From NCBI GenBank assembly GCA_024236015.1, contig JACKLK010000001.1, positions 868,001 to 932,000 of the forward strand: a DNA stretch of 64,000 nt, written 5' to 3'. The position numbers were made by a program, and so were the translations under genes. Shown piece after piece: positions 52,901 through 61,822 of this stretch. The stretch is from Rhodoferax sp. (lineage in GTDB: Bacteria; Pseudomonadota; Gammaproteobacteria; Burkholderiales; Burkholderiaceae_C). Every line of letters starts with the position of its first letter. Position 1 is the stretch's first letter. The notes under the pieces are model-generated. The model saw only the letters and a program-made list of their open reading frames with translations. It was not told where the DNA came from and made no database searches.

Positions 52901-54328
52901 ATGTCCCAAGAATTCGATGTAGTGGTGATCGGCGCCGGCCCCGGCGGATATATCGCGGCCATTCGTGCCGCCCAGCTGGGCATGAAGGTCGCGTGTATCG
53001 ACGAATGGAAAAATGCCGACGGCGGGCCCGCTCCCGGCGGCACCTGCACCAATGTCGGTTGCATTCCGTCCAAGGCCCTGTTGCAGTCGTCCGAGAACTA
53101 CGAACATGCCAAGCTGCATTTCGCCGACCATGGCATCGGCGTCAAGGGCCTGAGCCTGGACGTCGGAACCATGGTGGCGCGCAAGGACGCCGTCGTGAAG
53201 CAGAACAACGACGGCATCCTGTACCTGTTCAAGAAGAACAAGGTCAGCTTCTTCCACGGCCGTGGCGCCTTCGCCGCGGCCAAGGACGGGCTCTACCAGA
53301 TCGCGGTCGAGGGCGCGAAGAAGGAGCAGTTGACCGCCAAGCATGTGGTGGTGGCCACCGGTTCGAACGCGCGTGCCTTGCCGGGCGCCGACTTCGACGA
53401 GGACCGCATCCTGTCCAACGACGGTGCCTTGCGCATCGGCGAGGTGCCGCGCAAGCTGGGCCTGATCGGTTCGGGCGTGATCGGACTGGAAATGGGTTCG
53501 GTGTGGCGCCGCCTCGGCGCCGAGGTGACCATCCTGGAGGGTCTGCCGACCTTCCTCGGCGCGGTCGACCAGCAGATTGCCAAGGAAGCCCAGAAGGCCT
53601 TCGTCAAGCAGGGCATGAAGATCGAGCTCGGCGTGAAGGTCGGCGCGGTCAAGGCCACCAAGAAGGGGGTCACCGTCGCCTATACCGATGCCAAGGGTGG
53701 CGAGCAGAACCTGTCCGTGGACCGGCTCATCGTCTCCATCGGCCGGGTGCCCAACACCAACGGCCTGAATGCCGAAGCGGTGGGCCTGGCGCTGGACGAA
53801 CGCGGCGCGATCACCGTCGATGCCGAATGCAAGACCAACCTGCCCAACGTCTGGGCCGTGGGCGACGTCGTGCGGGGCCCGATGCTGGCGCACAAGGCGG
53901 AGGAAGAGGGCGTGGCCGTGGCCGAACGCATCGCCGGCCAGCATGGGCATGTCGATTTCAACATCATTCCCTGGGTCATCTACACCAGCCCGGAAATCGC
54001 CTGGGTCGGCAAGACCGAGCAGCAGCTCAAGGAAGCCGGCACGGCCTTTCGCAGCGGCACGTTCCCGTTCCTGGCCAATGGCCGGGCCCGCGCGCTCGGC
54101 GACACCACCGGCATGGTGAAGATGCTGGCGGATGCGAGCACGGACGAGATCCTGGGCGTGCATATCGTCGGCCCGATGGCCAGCGAGCTGATCGCGGAGT
54201 GTGTCGTCGCCATGGCCTTCCGGGCCAGCAGCGAAGACATCGCGCGCATCTGCCACGCGCATCCGTCGCTCAGCGAGTCGACCAAGGAAGCGGCGCTGGC
54301 GGTCGACAAGCGCGCGTTGAACTTCTGA
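52901..54328 (+). CDS. odhL: Dihydrolipoyl dehydrogenase (OGDH E3)
   Basis: A 475-residue flavoprotein without the lipoyl extension found on LpdA. FAD motif VIGAGPGGYIAA, redox Cys pair C49/C54 in GGTCTNVGCIPSKALL, central NAD-binding GSGVIGLEMGSVWRR, and a C-terminal His segment (ICHAHPSLSE). It reoxidises the OdhB lipoyl group. The window therefore has two E3 genes, each with its own complex. It lies 10 bases after odhB and 46 bases before zapE. Confidence 0.97.
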   Translation: MSQEFDVVVIGAGPGGYIAAIRAAQLGMKVACIDEWKNADGGPAPGGTCTNVGCIPSKALLQSSENYEHAKLHFADHGIGVKGLSLDVGTMVARKDAVVKQNNDGILYLFKKNKVSFFHGRGAFAAAKDGLYQIAVEGAKKEQLTAKHVVVATGSNARALPGADFDEDRILSNDGALRIGEVPRKLGLIGSGVIGLEMGSVWRRLGAEVTILEGLPTFLGAVDQQIAKEAQKAFVKQGMKIELGVKVGAVKATKKGVTVAYTDAKGGEQNLSVDRLIVSIGRVPNTNGLNAEAVGLALDERGAITVDAECKTNLPNVWAVGDVVRGPMLAHKAEEEGVAVAERIAGQHGHVDFNIIPWVIYTSPEIAWVGKTEQQLKEAGTAFRSGTFPFLANGRARALGDTTGMVKMLADASTDEILGVHIVGPMASELIAECVVAMAFRASSEDIARICHAHPSLSESTKEAALAVDKRALNF

Positions 54329-54374
54329 CCGCCGCGGTGCTGCCCAGCGACGGCGTCGGCGTGGAGCCGCGTGC

Positions 54375-55478
54375 ATGACGGGGGGGGTGCGAGCGGCGTA
54401 CGACCGCGAACTGGCGCTGCGCGGCTACAAGAGCGATCCGGGCCAGCTCGCCGTCATCGACGAACTCGAGCGTTGTGCGCGCGACTGGAAGACCTACCTG
54501 TCCAAGCGCTCGAACCGCATCAAGAAGCTGCTCAACCGTCCGGAGATCCCGCGCGGCGTCTACATGTACGGCGGTGTCGGACGCGGCAAGAGCTTCCTGA
54601 TGGATTGCTTCTACAACGCGGTCGGCGTCAAGCGCAAGACCCGTCTGCATTTCCACGAGTTCATGCGCGAGGTGCATCGCCAGCTCGCACAGCTGCAGGG
54701 CACGGTGGATCCACTGGACGAACTGGCACGGCAGATGGCGCGCAAGTACCGGCTGATCTGCTTCGACGAGTTCCACGTTGCCGACATCACCGATGCGATG
54801 ATCCTGCATCGGCTGCTCGAGGCCTTGTTCGCGCAGGGGGTCGGGTTCGTCACGACGTCGAATTTCAAGCCCGATGACCTGTATCCCAACGGCCTGCACC
54901 GGGCCCGGATCCTGCCGGCCATCGCCTTGCTCAACGAGAAGCTGGCGGTGGTGCCGATCGGCGACGGCACCGACTACCGCCTGCGTGCGCTCGAAGACGT
55001 CGTTTTCTATCATGTGCCCAACGGCCCCGAGGCTGATGCCGCGATGACCGAAGCCTTCGAGCGCCTGGCCGAGGTCCACGACGAGGATCCGGTGCTGCAT
55101 ATCGAGGCGCGCCAGATCACCGCGCGCCGGCGCGCCGGCGGCGTGGTGTGGTTCGACTTCAAGGTTCTGTGCGGCGGCCCACGTTCGCAGAACGACTACC
55201 TGGAGATCGCGACCCAGTTCCATACCGTGCTGCTCAGCGACGTGCCGCAGATGCCCCAGCGCATGGCCTCGGAGGCGCGGCGCTTCACCTGGCTGGTGGA
55301 CGTGTTGTACGACCGGCGCGTCAAGCTGATCCTGTCCGCACAGGTGGAGCCGCAACTGCTGTACACCGAAGGTCCGCTCGCCCATGAATTCGTGCGCACG
55401 GTGTCGCGCCTGCGCGAGATGCAGACCCAGGCATTCATGGCGCAGGAGCGCCGGATGGTCGATACTGCACTGACATGA
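54375..55478 (+). CDS. zapE: Cell division ATPase ZapE (AFG1-like)
   Basis: A 367-residue AAA-type ATPase. Walker A is GGVGRGKSFLMD (about 66-77) and the Walker B region is CFDEFHVADI. ZapE interacts with FtsZ during constriction in E. coli; the mitochondrial relative AFG1/LACE1 handles respiratory-chain subunits. Its position after odhABL is widespread in betaproteobacteria. Its TGA overlaps the ATG of the next small exported gene (ATGA at 55475-55478). Confidence 0.93.
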   Translation: MTGGVRAAYDRELALRGYKSDPGQLAVIDELERCARDWKTYLSKRSNRIKKLLNRPEIPRGVYMYGGVGRGKSFLMDCFYNAVGVKRKTRLHFHEFMREVHRQLAQLQGTVDPLDELARQMARKYRLICFDEFHVADITDAMILHRLLEALFAQGVGFVTTSNFKPDDLYPNGLHRARILPAIALLNEKLAVVPIGDGTDYRLRALEDVVFYHVPNGPEADAAMTEAFERLAEVHDEDPVLHIEARQITARRRAGGVVWFDFKVLCGGPRSQNDYLEIATQFHTVLLSDVPQMPQRMASEARRFTWLVDVLYDRRVKLILSAQVEPQLLYTEGPLAHEFVRTVSRLREMQTQAFMAQERRMVDTALT

Positions 55479-55822
55479 AACTCCCTGCGATGTACCTGAC
55501 ACTGGCCCTGGCGGCGTTGACGCCGCCGCTGGCCGCACAGAGCGACACGGATCGCGTTCTCGAGCTGCGCGAAGCCCAGCAGCGCGAGTGGATCGAACAG
55601 ACCCGGGCCAGGTACCAGGCCGAGTTCCGCAAGCAGGAAATCGCCTGCTACCAGCGTTTCGCCGTCAACGACTGCCTGCAGGACAGCCGCCGCACCGAAC
55701 GCGAATTGATGGCCGACCTGCGACGCCAGGAGATCCTGATCAACGACGCGCAGCGCAAGCGCCGCGCGGCGCGCCAGTTGCTGCGCACCGACGAAAAGCT
55801 GCACGGCCAGGGCGAACCCTGA
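55475..55822 (+). CDS. Small exported protein of unknown function
   Basis: A 115-residue protein with a signal peptide (about 1-21, ending LAAQ). The mature part is a highly charged, helix-rich stretch with LELREAQQREWIEQTRARY and two Cys (CYQRF...DCLQD) that could pair in the periplasm. Not a family I can name. It is translationally coupled to zapE by an ATGA overlap, so it is probably real; relatives after zapE in Burkholderiales may be similar, which I infer and have not checked. Confidence 0.7.
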   Translation: MKLPAMYLTLALAALTPPLAAQSDTDRVLELREAQQREWIEQTRARYQAEFRKQEIACYQRFAVNDCLQDSRRTERELMADLRRQEILINDAQRKRRAARQLLRTDEKLHGQGEP

Positions 55823-55841
55823 GACGCCGCGCCAACGGCAT

Positions 55842-56603
55842 TCAGGTGTCCAGCGGTTCGAGCTTGACGACCACCAGCGACAGGTTGTCGCCACTGCCTT
55901 GCGCACGCTCGCGGGCCTTGTCGATCAGGAACTCGGCGGCTTCGCGGGCCGACAGCCGGTTCAGCACGTCGGCCATCTCATCGTCCTTGAAATAGTGCCA
56001 GACGCCGTCGCTGCAGGCCACCAGGCAGTCGCCGGTGCGCAGGCGCGGAATGAAATGCACATCGACCGGCGGTTCGGTTTCGGTGCCCAGGCAACCCATC
56101 AGGATGTTGGACTGCGGATGCACGTTGGCCTGTTCCTCGGTGATTTCGCCGCGCTTGACCAGCATCTGCACATAGGAGTGATCGGTCGTGCGGCGGATCA
56201 GCTTGCCACCATGGAAATGGTAGATGCGCGAGTCCCCCGAGTGCGCCCAGTGGCAGTCGCCGCCCGCGTTGATGACAAAGGCCGCGACCGTGCTGTGGGG
56301 TTCCTCTTCGGCCGAGATGGCCGTGAGCTTGATCACCACATGGGCTTCCCGTGCCACCTGCATCAGCATGGCCGCCGCGTCGTCGGTGGCGGGCGAATAC
56401 CGCTCGAACAACTGGCGCGCGGTCATGATGACCTGGTCCGAGGCCTTGCGTCCGCCGCTGCGTCCGCCCATGCCGTCGGCGACGATGCCCAGCACACAGC
56501 CGTTGGCGCGCGCATGGCTGAGCAGGTCGACGCGGTCCTGCTGGTAGTCCCTGTCACCCTTGTGGATGCCAGTGGCCGCGGTCAGTCGGTAACCATTGGT
56601 CAT
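55842..56603 (-). CDS. PP2C-type serine/threonine protein phosphatase
   Basis: A 253-residue PPM/PP2C phosphatase in the cytoplasm. Metal-binding motifs are DYQQDR near the start, VADGMGGRSGG, HSGDSRIYHF, CSDGVWHY and DNLSLVVV at the end. This is the stand-alone PstP/Stp1-type, usually paired with an eukaryotic-like Ser/Thr kinase, which is not in this window. ATG at 56603 chosen; a TTG ten codons upstream is possible. Converges on the zapE-linked gene (19 bases). Confidence 0.92.
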   Translation of the reverse strand: MTNGYRLTAATGIHKGDRDYQQDRVDLLSHARANGCVLGIVADGMGGRSGGRKASDQVIMTARQLFERYSPATDDAAAMLMQVAREAHVVIKLTAISAEEEPHSTVAAFVINAGGDCHWAHSGDSRIYHFHGGKLIRRTTDHSYVQMLVKRGEITEEQANVHPQSNILMGCLGTETEPPVDVHFIPRLRTGDCLVACSDGVWHYFKDDEMADVLNRLSAREAAEFLIDKARERAQGSGDNLSLVVVKLEPLDT

Positions 56604-56721
56604 TTTGCGCCGTTCAACAGCATCGATGGACAAAAAAGCGGGACAATCGCGACAGCCCTTCGGCGCGCCGTGTCATCCCAGCATACGGGCCAGGCCCTGC
56701 GGCTGATTCTAGACCCTCGCC

Positions 56722-56925
56722 GTGCAAGCCAACCTCCATTCCCCCGAGCGCCACCTGATCGAGCTGACGATGGAGCATGCCGACCTGGATGCGCTGATCG
56801 ACAACGCGTCGCGCAACCTGCCGGCCGACGAGCTGGTGCTGCGCCGGCTCAAGAAGCGCCGGCTGGCGCTGCGTGACCAGATGCAGCGCATTCGCGACCG
56901 ACTGCTGCCGGATGGACCGGCCTGA
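56722..56925 (+). CDS. YdcH family protein (DUF465)
   Basis: A 67-residue all-helical protein with the DUF465 pattern (LHSPERHLIELTMEHADLD, then LVLRRLKKRRLALRDQM). Its function is unknown. The start is GTG. It ends three bases before the helicase ATG, so the two are coupled. Pairing of YdcH with this helicase is known to me as a common Burkholderiales arrangement only loosely; treat the functional link as inference. Confidence 0.85.
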   Translation: MQANLHSPERHLIELTMEHADLDALIDNASRNLPADELVLRRLKKRRLALRDQMQRIRDRLLPDGPA

Positions 56926-56928
56926 CCC

Positions 56929-58953
56929 ATGCCCTTGATCGACCAGGTGGAACAGGCTTTCGCGCCCGACGGGGTGTTGTCGCGCACCGTGCGCGAGTTC
57001 CATCCGCGCGAGGGCCAGATCGCGATGGCGCGGGCGATCGCCGAGACCATCGATACCGGCGGCCCCCTGGTGGTCGAGGCCGGCACGGGGGTCGGCAAGA
57101 CCTTTTCCTACCTGGTGCCGGCCTTGCTCAGCGGTACCCGGGTGCTGTTGTCGACCGCCACCAAGACCTTGCAGGACCAGCTGTTCGGGCGCGATCTGCC
57201 GCAACTGGTGCGCGCGCTCGGCCTGCCGATGCGCACCGCATTGCTCAAGGGGCGCTCGAGTTACCTGTGCCTGCATCGGCTGGAGCAGGCGCGCCAGGAT
57301 CCGGCCTTGTCCGATCGCACGCTCAGCCGCACGCTGGGCAAGATCGAACAATGGGCCCAGGTCACGCGCAGCGGCGATCTGGCCGAACTTCCCGGCCTGG
57401 ACGAACGTTCGCCGGTGCTGCCGCACGTCACGTCGTCGCGCGACAACTGCCTGGGCGCCTCATGCCCGCAGTTTCGCGCCTGCCATGTCAACCTGGCGCG
57501 GCGCGAGGCGCTGGCGGCCGACGTGGTCGTCATCAACCACCATCTGTTTTTCGCCGACCTGGCCGTACGCGAATCGGGCATGGCCGAGCTGCTGCCGACG
57601 GTCCAGACCGTGGTCTTCGACGAGGCGCACCAGCTCAACGAGACCGGCCTGCAATTCCTCGGACGCCAGCTCTCGACCGGGCAGGTGATCGACCTGGCGC
57701 GCGACCTGCTGGCGGTGTGTCTGGCGCAGGCCCGCGGCCTGGGCGAATGGCAGCAGATCGCGGCCCGGCTCGATCGCGCGGCGCGGGATCTGCGCATGCT
57801 GGTGGGACGCATGCCGGCCAACAGCCGGCTGCGCTGGGCCGATACGGCGCCGGACCAGGTATCGGGTGCGGCATGGCAGGAGGCGCTGGCCGCGCTGCAG
57901 GCCGCGTGCGCGGCAGTGCGCAAGGCACTCGAGCCGGTGCAGGAGACCGGCCCCGATTTTGCCCGGCTGCTAGAGCGACTGGACCAGGTCGAGGGCCATG
58001 CCGAGGCCTTCCTGCTGCCGCGCGATCCGGCCAGCGTGCGCTGGCTCGATGTCGGTGCCCAGTTGCGCCTGGTCGAGTCGCCGCTGGACATCGCACAGGC
58101 GGTGCAGACGCGGCTGCTCGCGGGCGATGCGGCCGAAACTGACCGGCGCGCCTGGATCTTCACCTCCGCCACCCTGGGCGACGAACCGAGCCTGCGCTGG
58201 TTCACCGAGCCCTGCGGGCTGGGCGATGCCCGGACCTTGCGTGTCGAGAGTCCGTTCGATTACCAGCGCCAGGCCGCGGTGTACGTGCCGCGCCAGATGG
58301 TCAAGCCCGCCGATCCGGCGCACAGCGGCCAGGTGGCGGCCCTGGTGGCGCGCCTGGCCACGGCGCTGGGCGGCCGCACGCTGGTGCTGACCACCACCTT
58401 GCGGGCGCTGCGCGCGATCAGCGAGGACCTGCAGCGCCGCTTTGGCGAGTCCAGGGACATCCAGGTGCTGGTACAGGGGCAGGGGCCCAAGCGGGAACTG
58501 ATGGACCGCTTGCGCAATGCGGTGGACGACGGCGGTCCCGGCTGCATCCTGGTGGCATCGGCCTCATTCTGGGAGGGGATCGACGTACCGGGCGACGCGT
58601 TGCAGATGGTCGTCATCGACAAGCTGCCGTTCCCGCCGCCCAACGACCCATTGGTCGAGGCACGGGCGGGGCGCCTGGAGGCATCGGGCCGCAGCCCGTT
58701 CAACGACTATTTCATTCCCGAGGCTGCGGTCGCGCTCAAGCAGGGCGCCGGCCGGCTGGTGCGCCGCGAGAGCGATCGGGGGGTGCTCGTGTTATGCGAC
58801 ACCCGGCTCACGGGCATGGGTTACGGACGGCGCCTGATGGCGGCCTTGCCGCCGATGCGCGTGCTGCGCGAAGAGTCGGAACTGATGGACCTGCTCGAAG
58901 GCCTCACCACAACTTCCACCACGGCTCGTCATCACGCTGAAAGCCGCGACTGA
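56929..58953 (+). CDS. DinG/YoaA-type Fe-S ATP-dependent DNA helicase
   Basis: A 674-residue XPD-like superfamily 2 helicase. Walker A AGTGVGKT (51-58), FDEAH box at 230-234, four Cys at 114, 174, 179 and 185 placed to hold a [4Fe-4S] cluster, and a C-terminal GAGRLVRRESDRGVLV motif VI. It is closer in length to YoaA (636) than to DinG (716), so I leave the symbol blank. Roles in R-loop resolution or repair of replication damage are family knowledge. It overlaps convergent bamD by 50 bases. Confidence 0.9.
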   Translation: MPLIDQVEQAFAPDGVLSRTVREFHPREGQIAMARAIAETIDTGGPLVVEAGTGVGKTFSYLVPALLSGTRVLLSTATKTLQDQLFGRDLPQLVRALGLPMRTALLKGRSSYLCLHRLEQARQDPALSDRTLSRTLGKIEQWAQVTRSGDLAELPGLDERSPVLPHVTSSRDNCLGASCPQFRACHVNLARREALAADVVVINHHLFFADLAVRESGMAELLPTVQTVVFDEAHQLNETGLQFLGRQLSTGQVIDLARDLLAVCLAQARGLGEWQQIAARLDRAARDLRMLVGRMPANSRLRWADTAPDQVSGAAWQEALAALQAACAAVRKALEPVQETGPDFARLLERLDQVEGHAEAFLLPRDPASVRWLDVGAQLRLVESPLDIAQAVQTRLLAGDAAETDRRAWIFTSATLGDEPSLRWFTEPCGLGDARTLRVESPFDYQRQAAVYVPRQMVKPADPAHSGQVAALVARLATALGGRTLVLTTTLRALRAISEDLQRRFGESRDIQVLVQGQGPKRELMDRLRNAVDDGGPGCILVASASFWEGIDVPGDALQMVVIDKLPFPPPNDPLVEARAGRLEASGRSPFNDYFIPEAAVALKQGAGRLVRRESDRGVLVLCDTRLTGMGYGRRLMAALPPMRVLREESELMDLLEGLTTTSTTARHHAESRD

Positions 58954-59710
58954 AAAAACGGCTGTCCGGATAATTCGCCATCATCACGCGCTTGGAGTCC
59001 TCGTGCAGCTTCTCCATGCCGAGCTTCTCGTAGGACTTGACCATGATGTACAGGGCTTCCTCCAGCGCCGGCACGTCCCGGTAGTCGGCGATGGCGGACT
59101 GGGCGCGGTTGACCGCCGCCAGATAGGCGCCGCGCTGATAGTAATACCGCGCGACGTGCACCTCGTACTGGGCCAGCGAGTTCACGATGTAGGTCATGCG
59201 CAACCGCGCATCGGGCGTGTACTTGGACTCGGGGAAACGGGTCGTCAGTTCCTTGAACGCTTCGAACGACTCCTTGGCCGCCTTCTGGTCGCGTTCGGAG
59301 AGGTCCTGGCGGGTCAGGAAGGACAACATGCCCAGGTCGTCGTTGAAGTTCACGACGCCCTTGAGATACAAGGCATAGTCGATCGCCGGGCTGGCCGGAT
59401 GCAGCTTCATGAAGCGATCGATGGTCGACAGCGCCTGCGCCCGCTCGGCCGCGCGGTAGTGCGCATAGGCCTTGTCCAGTTGCGCCTGTTGCGCCAACGG
59501 GGTTCCGGCGGCCCGGCCTTCGAGTTTCTCCAGCAGCAAGGTCGCCTTGTCGTAGGAGCCGGACTTCATCTCGTCCTTGGCCTCGGCATACAGGCGGTTC
59601 GGGCTCCAGTCGGCGGTCTTGTCTTCGACCGCTGTCGAGCACCCGCCCAGCCAGGCCACGGCCGCGGCCATCACCGCGATGCGCACCGTTGATAATTTGA
59701 CTCGCAGCAT
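58904..59710 (-). CDS. bamD: Outer membrane assembly lipoprotein BamD
   Basis: A 268-residue lipoprotein (lipobox LGGC, Cys24) with tandem TPR-like helices, as in BamD/ComL. It is an essential partner of BamA in beta-barrel assembly at the inner face of the outer membrane, and would be needed for the Slam-like barrel above. The ATG gives MLRVKLSTVR; the longer upstream frame runs into rluD and is dropped. It is divergent from rluD with 43 bases between ATGs, which hold a perfect TATAAT on its strand. Confidence 0.95.
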   Translation of the reverse strand: MLRVKLSTVRIAVMAAAVAWLGGCSTAVEDKTADWSPNRLYAEAKDEMKSGSYDKATLLLEKLEGRAAGTPLAQQAQLDKAYAHYRAAERAQALSTIDRFMKLHPASPAIDYALYLKGVVNFNDDLGMLSFLTRQDLSERDQKAAKESFEAFKELTTRFPESKYTPDARLRMTYIVNSLAQYEVHVARYYYQRGAYLAAVNRAQSAIADYRDVPALEEALYIMVKSYEKLGMEKLHEDSKRVMMANYPDSRFFSRGFQRDDEPWWKLW

Positions 59711-59736
59711 GGGGACAACCTTGGTTACTAACAGCC

Positions 59737-59753
59737 GGCCGATTATATCGGCC
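59737..59753. promoter_or_regulatory. 17-bp palindrome containing the bamD -10 element
   Basis: GGCCGAT-TAT-ATCGGCC, with 7-base arms. On the minus strand it contains TATAAT (forward 59742-59747), about 31 bases before the bamD ATG; the -35 is weak. On the plus strand TTGGTT (59721-59726), 17 bases, TATATC is a possible rluD promoter, but it would place the start of transcription at the ATG. The palindrome directly abuts the rluD ATG, where no Shine-Dalgarno is seen. Confidence 0.5.
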
Positions 59754-60737
59754 ATGTCATCGACGACGGACCTGGACGATCCCGCCGACACGGCGGCGGA
59801 ACACGAGGTCCGCCGGTGGCAGGTCGAGGCGCCGCACCACCGCGAGCGGCTCGACAAGGTGCTGTCGGCCACCATCTCCGGCTTCTCGCGCAGTTACCTG
59901 AGCCAGCTGGTCGAGCAGGGCGCGGTGCTGCGCAACGGCCAGGCATTGCGCAAGCCCTCGGCCAGGCTGCAGGCCGGCGACACGCTGGAGGTCACCCTGC
60001 GCCCCACGCCGCAAAGCCAGGCCTTCGTACCCGAGGCGATGGACCTGGCCGTGGTGCACGAGGACGCCGACCTGCTGGTCATCGACAAGCCGGCGGGACT
60101 GGTGGTCCATCCGGCGCCCGGCAACTGGAGCGGTACCTTGCTCAACGGCCTGCTGGCCCGGGATGCCCGGATGGCGGAGCTGCCCCGCGCCGGCATCGTG
60201 CATCGGCTGGACAAGGACACCAGCGGCCTGATGCTGGTGGCCCGCAGCCGGCCCGCGATGGATGCGCTGGTACGCATGATTGCGCAGCGCGAGGTGCGGC
60301 GCCAGTACCTGGCGATTGCCCACCGCCCCTGGACGGGCCCGTCGCCCCGCGATGTCGACGCCGCCATCGGGCGCGACCCGGCCAACCGCCTGCGCATGGC
60401 AGCGCTGTCGGCGGGCAGTACCGGCGCCAAGGACGCGCGCACCACGATCGAGCTGCTGGACAACGCCGACACGGCCTGCCTGGTGCGGTGCACCCTGCAT
60501 ACCGGACGCACCCACCAGATCCGCGTGCACATGGCCTCGATCGGACACCCGCTGCTGGGCGACACCGTCTACGGGGCGCAGGCCGACCCGCGCATGGCGC
60601 GCCAGGCCTTGCACGCGTATCGGCTCGCGCTGGCGCATCCGTTGAGCGGGCAGCCGCTGGCGTTCGCGTCCGCGTTGCCGACCGACATGCAGGCCGCCTT
60701 GGCGCTGTGGGGGCTGCGCTACAATCCGGCCAGATAG
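59754..60737 (+). CDS. rluD: 23S rRNA pseudouridine synthase RluD
   Basis: A 327-residue enzyme that makes pseudouridines in helix 69 of 23S rRNA (1911, 1915, 1917). An S4 RNA-binding domain lies at about 30-85, then the RluA-type catalytic domain with D153 in HRLDKDTSGLMLV. GRTHQIRVH is another family motif. The start is set by the position just after bamD's control region; the longer frame overlaps bamD. Divergent from bamD, the classic neighbour pair. Confidence 0.93.
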   Translation: MSSTTDLDDPADTAAEHEVRRWQVEAPHHRERLDKVLSATISGFSRSYLSQLVEQGAVLRNGQALRKPSARLQAGDTLEVTLRPTPQSQAFVPEAMDLAVVHEDADLLVIDKPAGLVVHPAPGNWSGTLLNGLLARDARMAELPRAGIVHRLDKDTSGLMLVARSRPAMDALVRMIAQREVRRQYLAIAHRPWTGPSPRDVDAAIGRDPANRLRMAALSAGSTGAKDARTTIELLDNADTACLVRCTLHTGRTHQIRVHMASIGHPLLGDTVYGAQADPRMARQALHAYRLALAHPLSGQPLAFASALPTDMQAALALWGLRYNPAR

Positions 60738-60865
60738 CTGCCAACCAGGCCGGCCTGTGTTGCCCGCTGTCCCTCGCACCGCAGACGTTCGATCTGCCTG
60801 TTGCGTCCTCTTTTGACTGGCACCGATGCGCACCGTGAAGGTGCCACTTCCGGAACCCCTCGACC

Positions 60866-61822
60866 ATGAATACCGCTCAGGCAAAGCGTGTACTGGAAAC
60901 GGCCCTGATCTGTTCGCAACAACCGCTGCAGATCCGGGAGATGCGCGCCCTGTTCGACGAGGCGGTCGGCACCGAGACACTCAAGCAGCTGCTCGGCGAT
61001 CTCAAGCTGGACTGGGCGCAACGGGGCGTGGAGCTGGTGCAGGTGGCGTCGGGCTGGCGCTTCCAGAGCCGCCCCGAGATGCGCGAATTCCTGGACCGCC
61101 TGCACCCGGAAAAGCCGCCCCGGTATACCCGGGCCACGCTGGAGACCCTGGCCATCATCGCCTACCGGCAACCGGTCACCCGGGGCGACATGGAAGACAT
61201 CCGCGGCGTGACGATCAGCTCGCAGATCATCAAGCAACTCGAAGACCGGGGCTGGATCGAAGTGATCGGCCACCGCGAAGCGCCGGGCCGACCCGCACTG
61301 TTCGCCACGACCCGCCATTTCCTGGACGACCTGGGCCTGGCGTCGCTGGACGAACTGCCGCTGCTGGACAAGGATGCCGCCGGCACCGACATGTTCGAGT
61401 CGCTGGCGCAGCCGGCGGACGACCCGCTGCCCGAGCCATCTTCGAACGAGGTGGATGCGGCGCAGCAGGGCGAGGCAGCCGGCACGGCGCCGGCCTCGGA
61501 CCCGCCGGCCTCGGACCCGCCGGTCTCGGACCCGCCGGTCTCGGACCCGCCGGCCTCGGACCCGCCGGCCTCGGACCCGCCGGTCGTGGCCGACGCCGAA
61601 CCCGCAGCCGACCTTCCGCAGGCGCCGCCCGGCCCCGATGGTGACGACCAGTCCCTGGCGGCCGAGCCGTCGCCCGCGGCGGCAGACGTGACGCAAGCCC
61701 TGCAAGCCCAGCCGTCCAGCCACGCATCGAAAGCCGCGCAGCCGGGCAACGCCGCTGCCACAACCCGGGGCGGTGCAACGCCCTTGCCGGAAACCTCAAT
61801 GGTGGAACCAGACAATGAATGA
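60866..61822 (+). CDS. scpB: SMC-ScpAB condensin subunit ScpB
   Basis: A 318-residue protein. Two winged-helix domains occupy about 1-180, with PRYTRATLETLAIIAYRQP and GRPALFATTRHFLDDLGL as family marks. ScpB binds ScpA and SMC in chromosome condensation. The C-terminal ~140 residues are low-complexity, acidic and Pro-rich, with six ASDPP/VSDPP repeats (61491-61580). E. coli lacks ScpB, and the length exceeds the usual ~190-200. It overlaps rluB by 8 bases. Confidence 0.9.
   Translation: MNTAQAKRVLETALICSQQPLQIREMRALFDEAVGTETLKQLLGDLKLDWAQRGVELVQVASGWRFQSRPEMREFLDRLHPEKPPRYTRATLETLAIIAYRQPVTRGDMEDIRGVTISSQIIKQLEDRGWIEVIGHREAPGRPALFATTRHFLDDLGLASLDELPLLDKDAAGTDMFESLAQPADDPLPEPSSNEVDAAQQGEAAGTAPASDPPASDPPVSDPPVSDPPASDPPASDPPVVADAEPAADLPQAPPGPDGDDQSLAAEPSPAAADVTQALQAQPSSHASKAAQPGNAAATTRGGATPLPETSMVEPDNE
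61491..61580 (+). repeat. Six tandem 15-bp repeats in scpB
   Basis: Unit CGGCCTCGGACCCGC or CGGTCTCGGACCCGC, order C-C-T-T-C-C, encoding (A/V)SDPP six times. The unit is a multiple of three, so copy changes keep the frame. It lies in the unstructured tail and is a likely slippage site. Confidence 0.9.
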
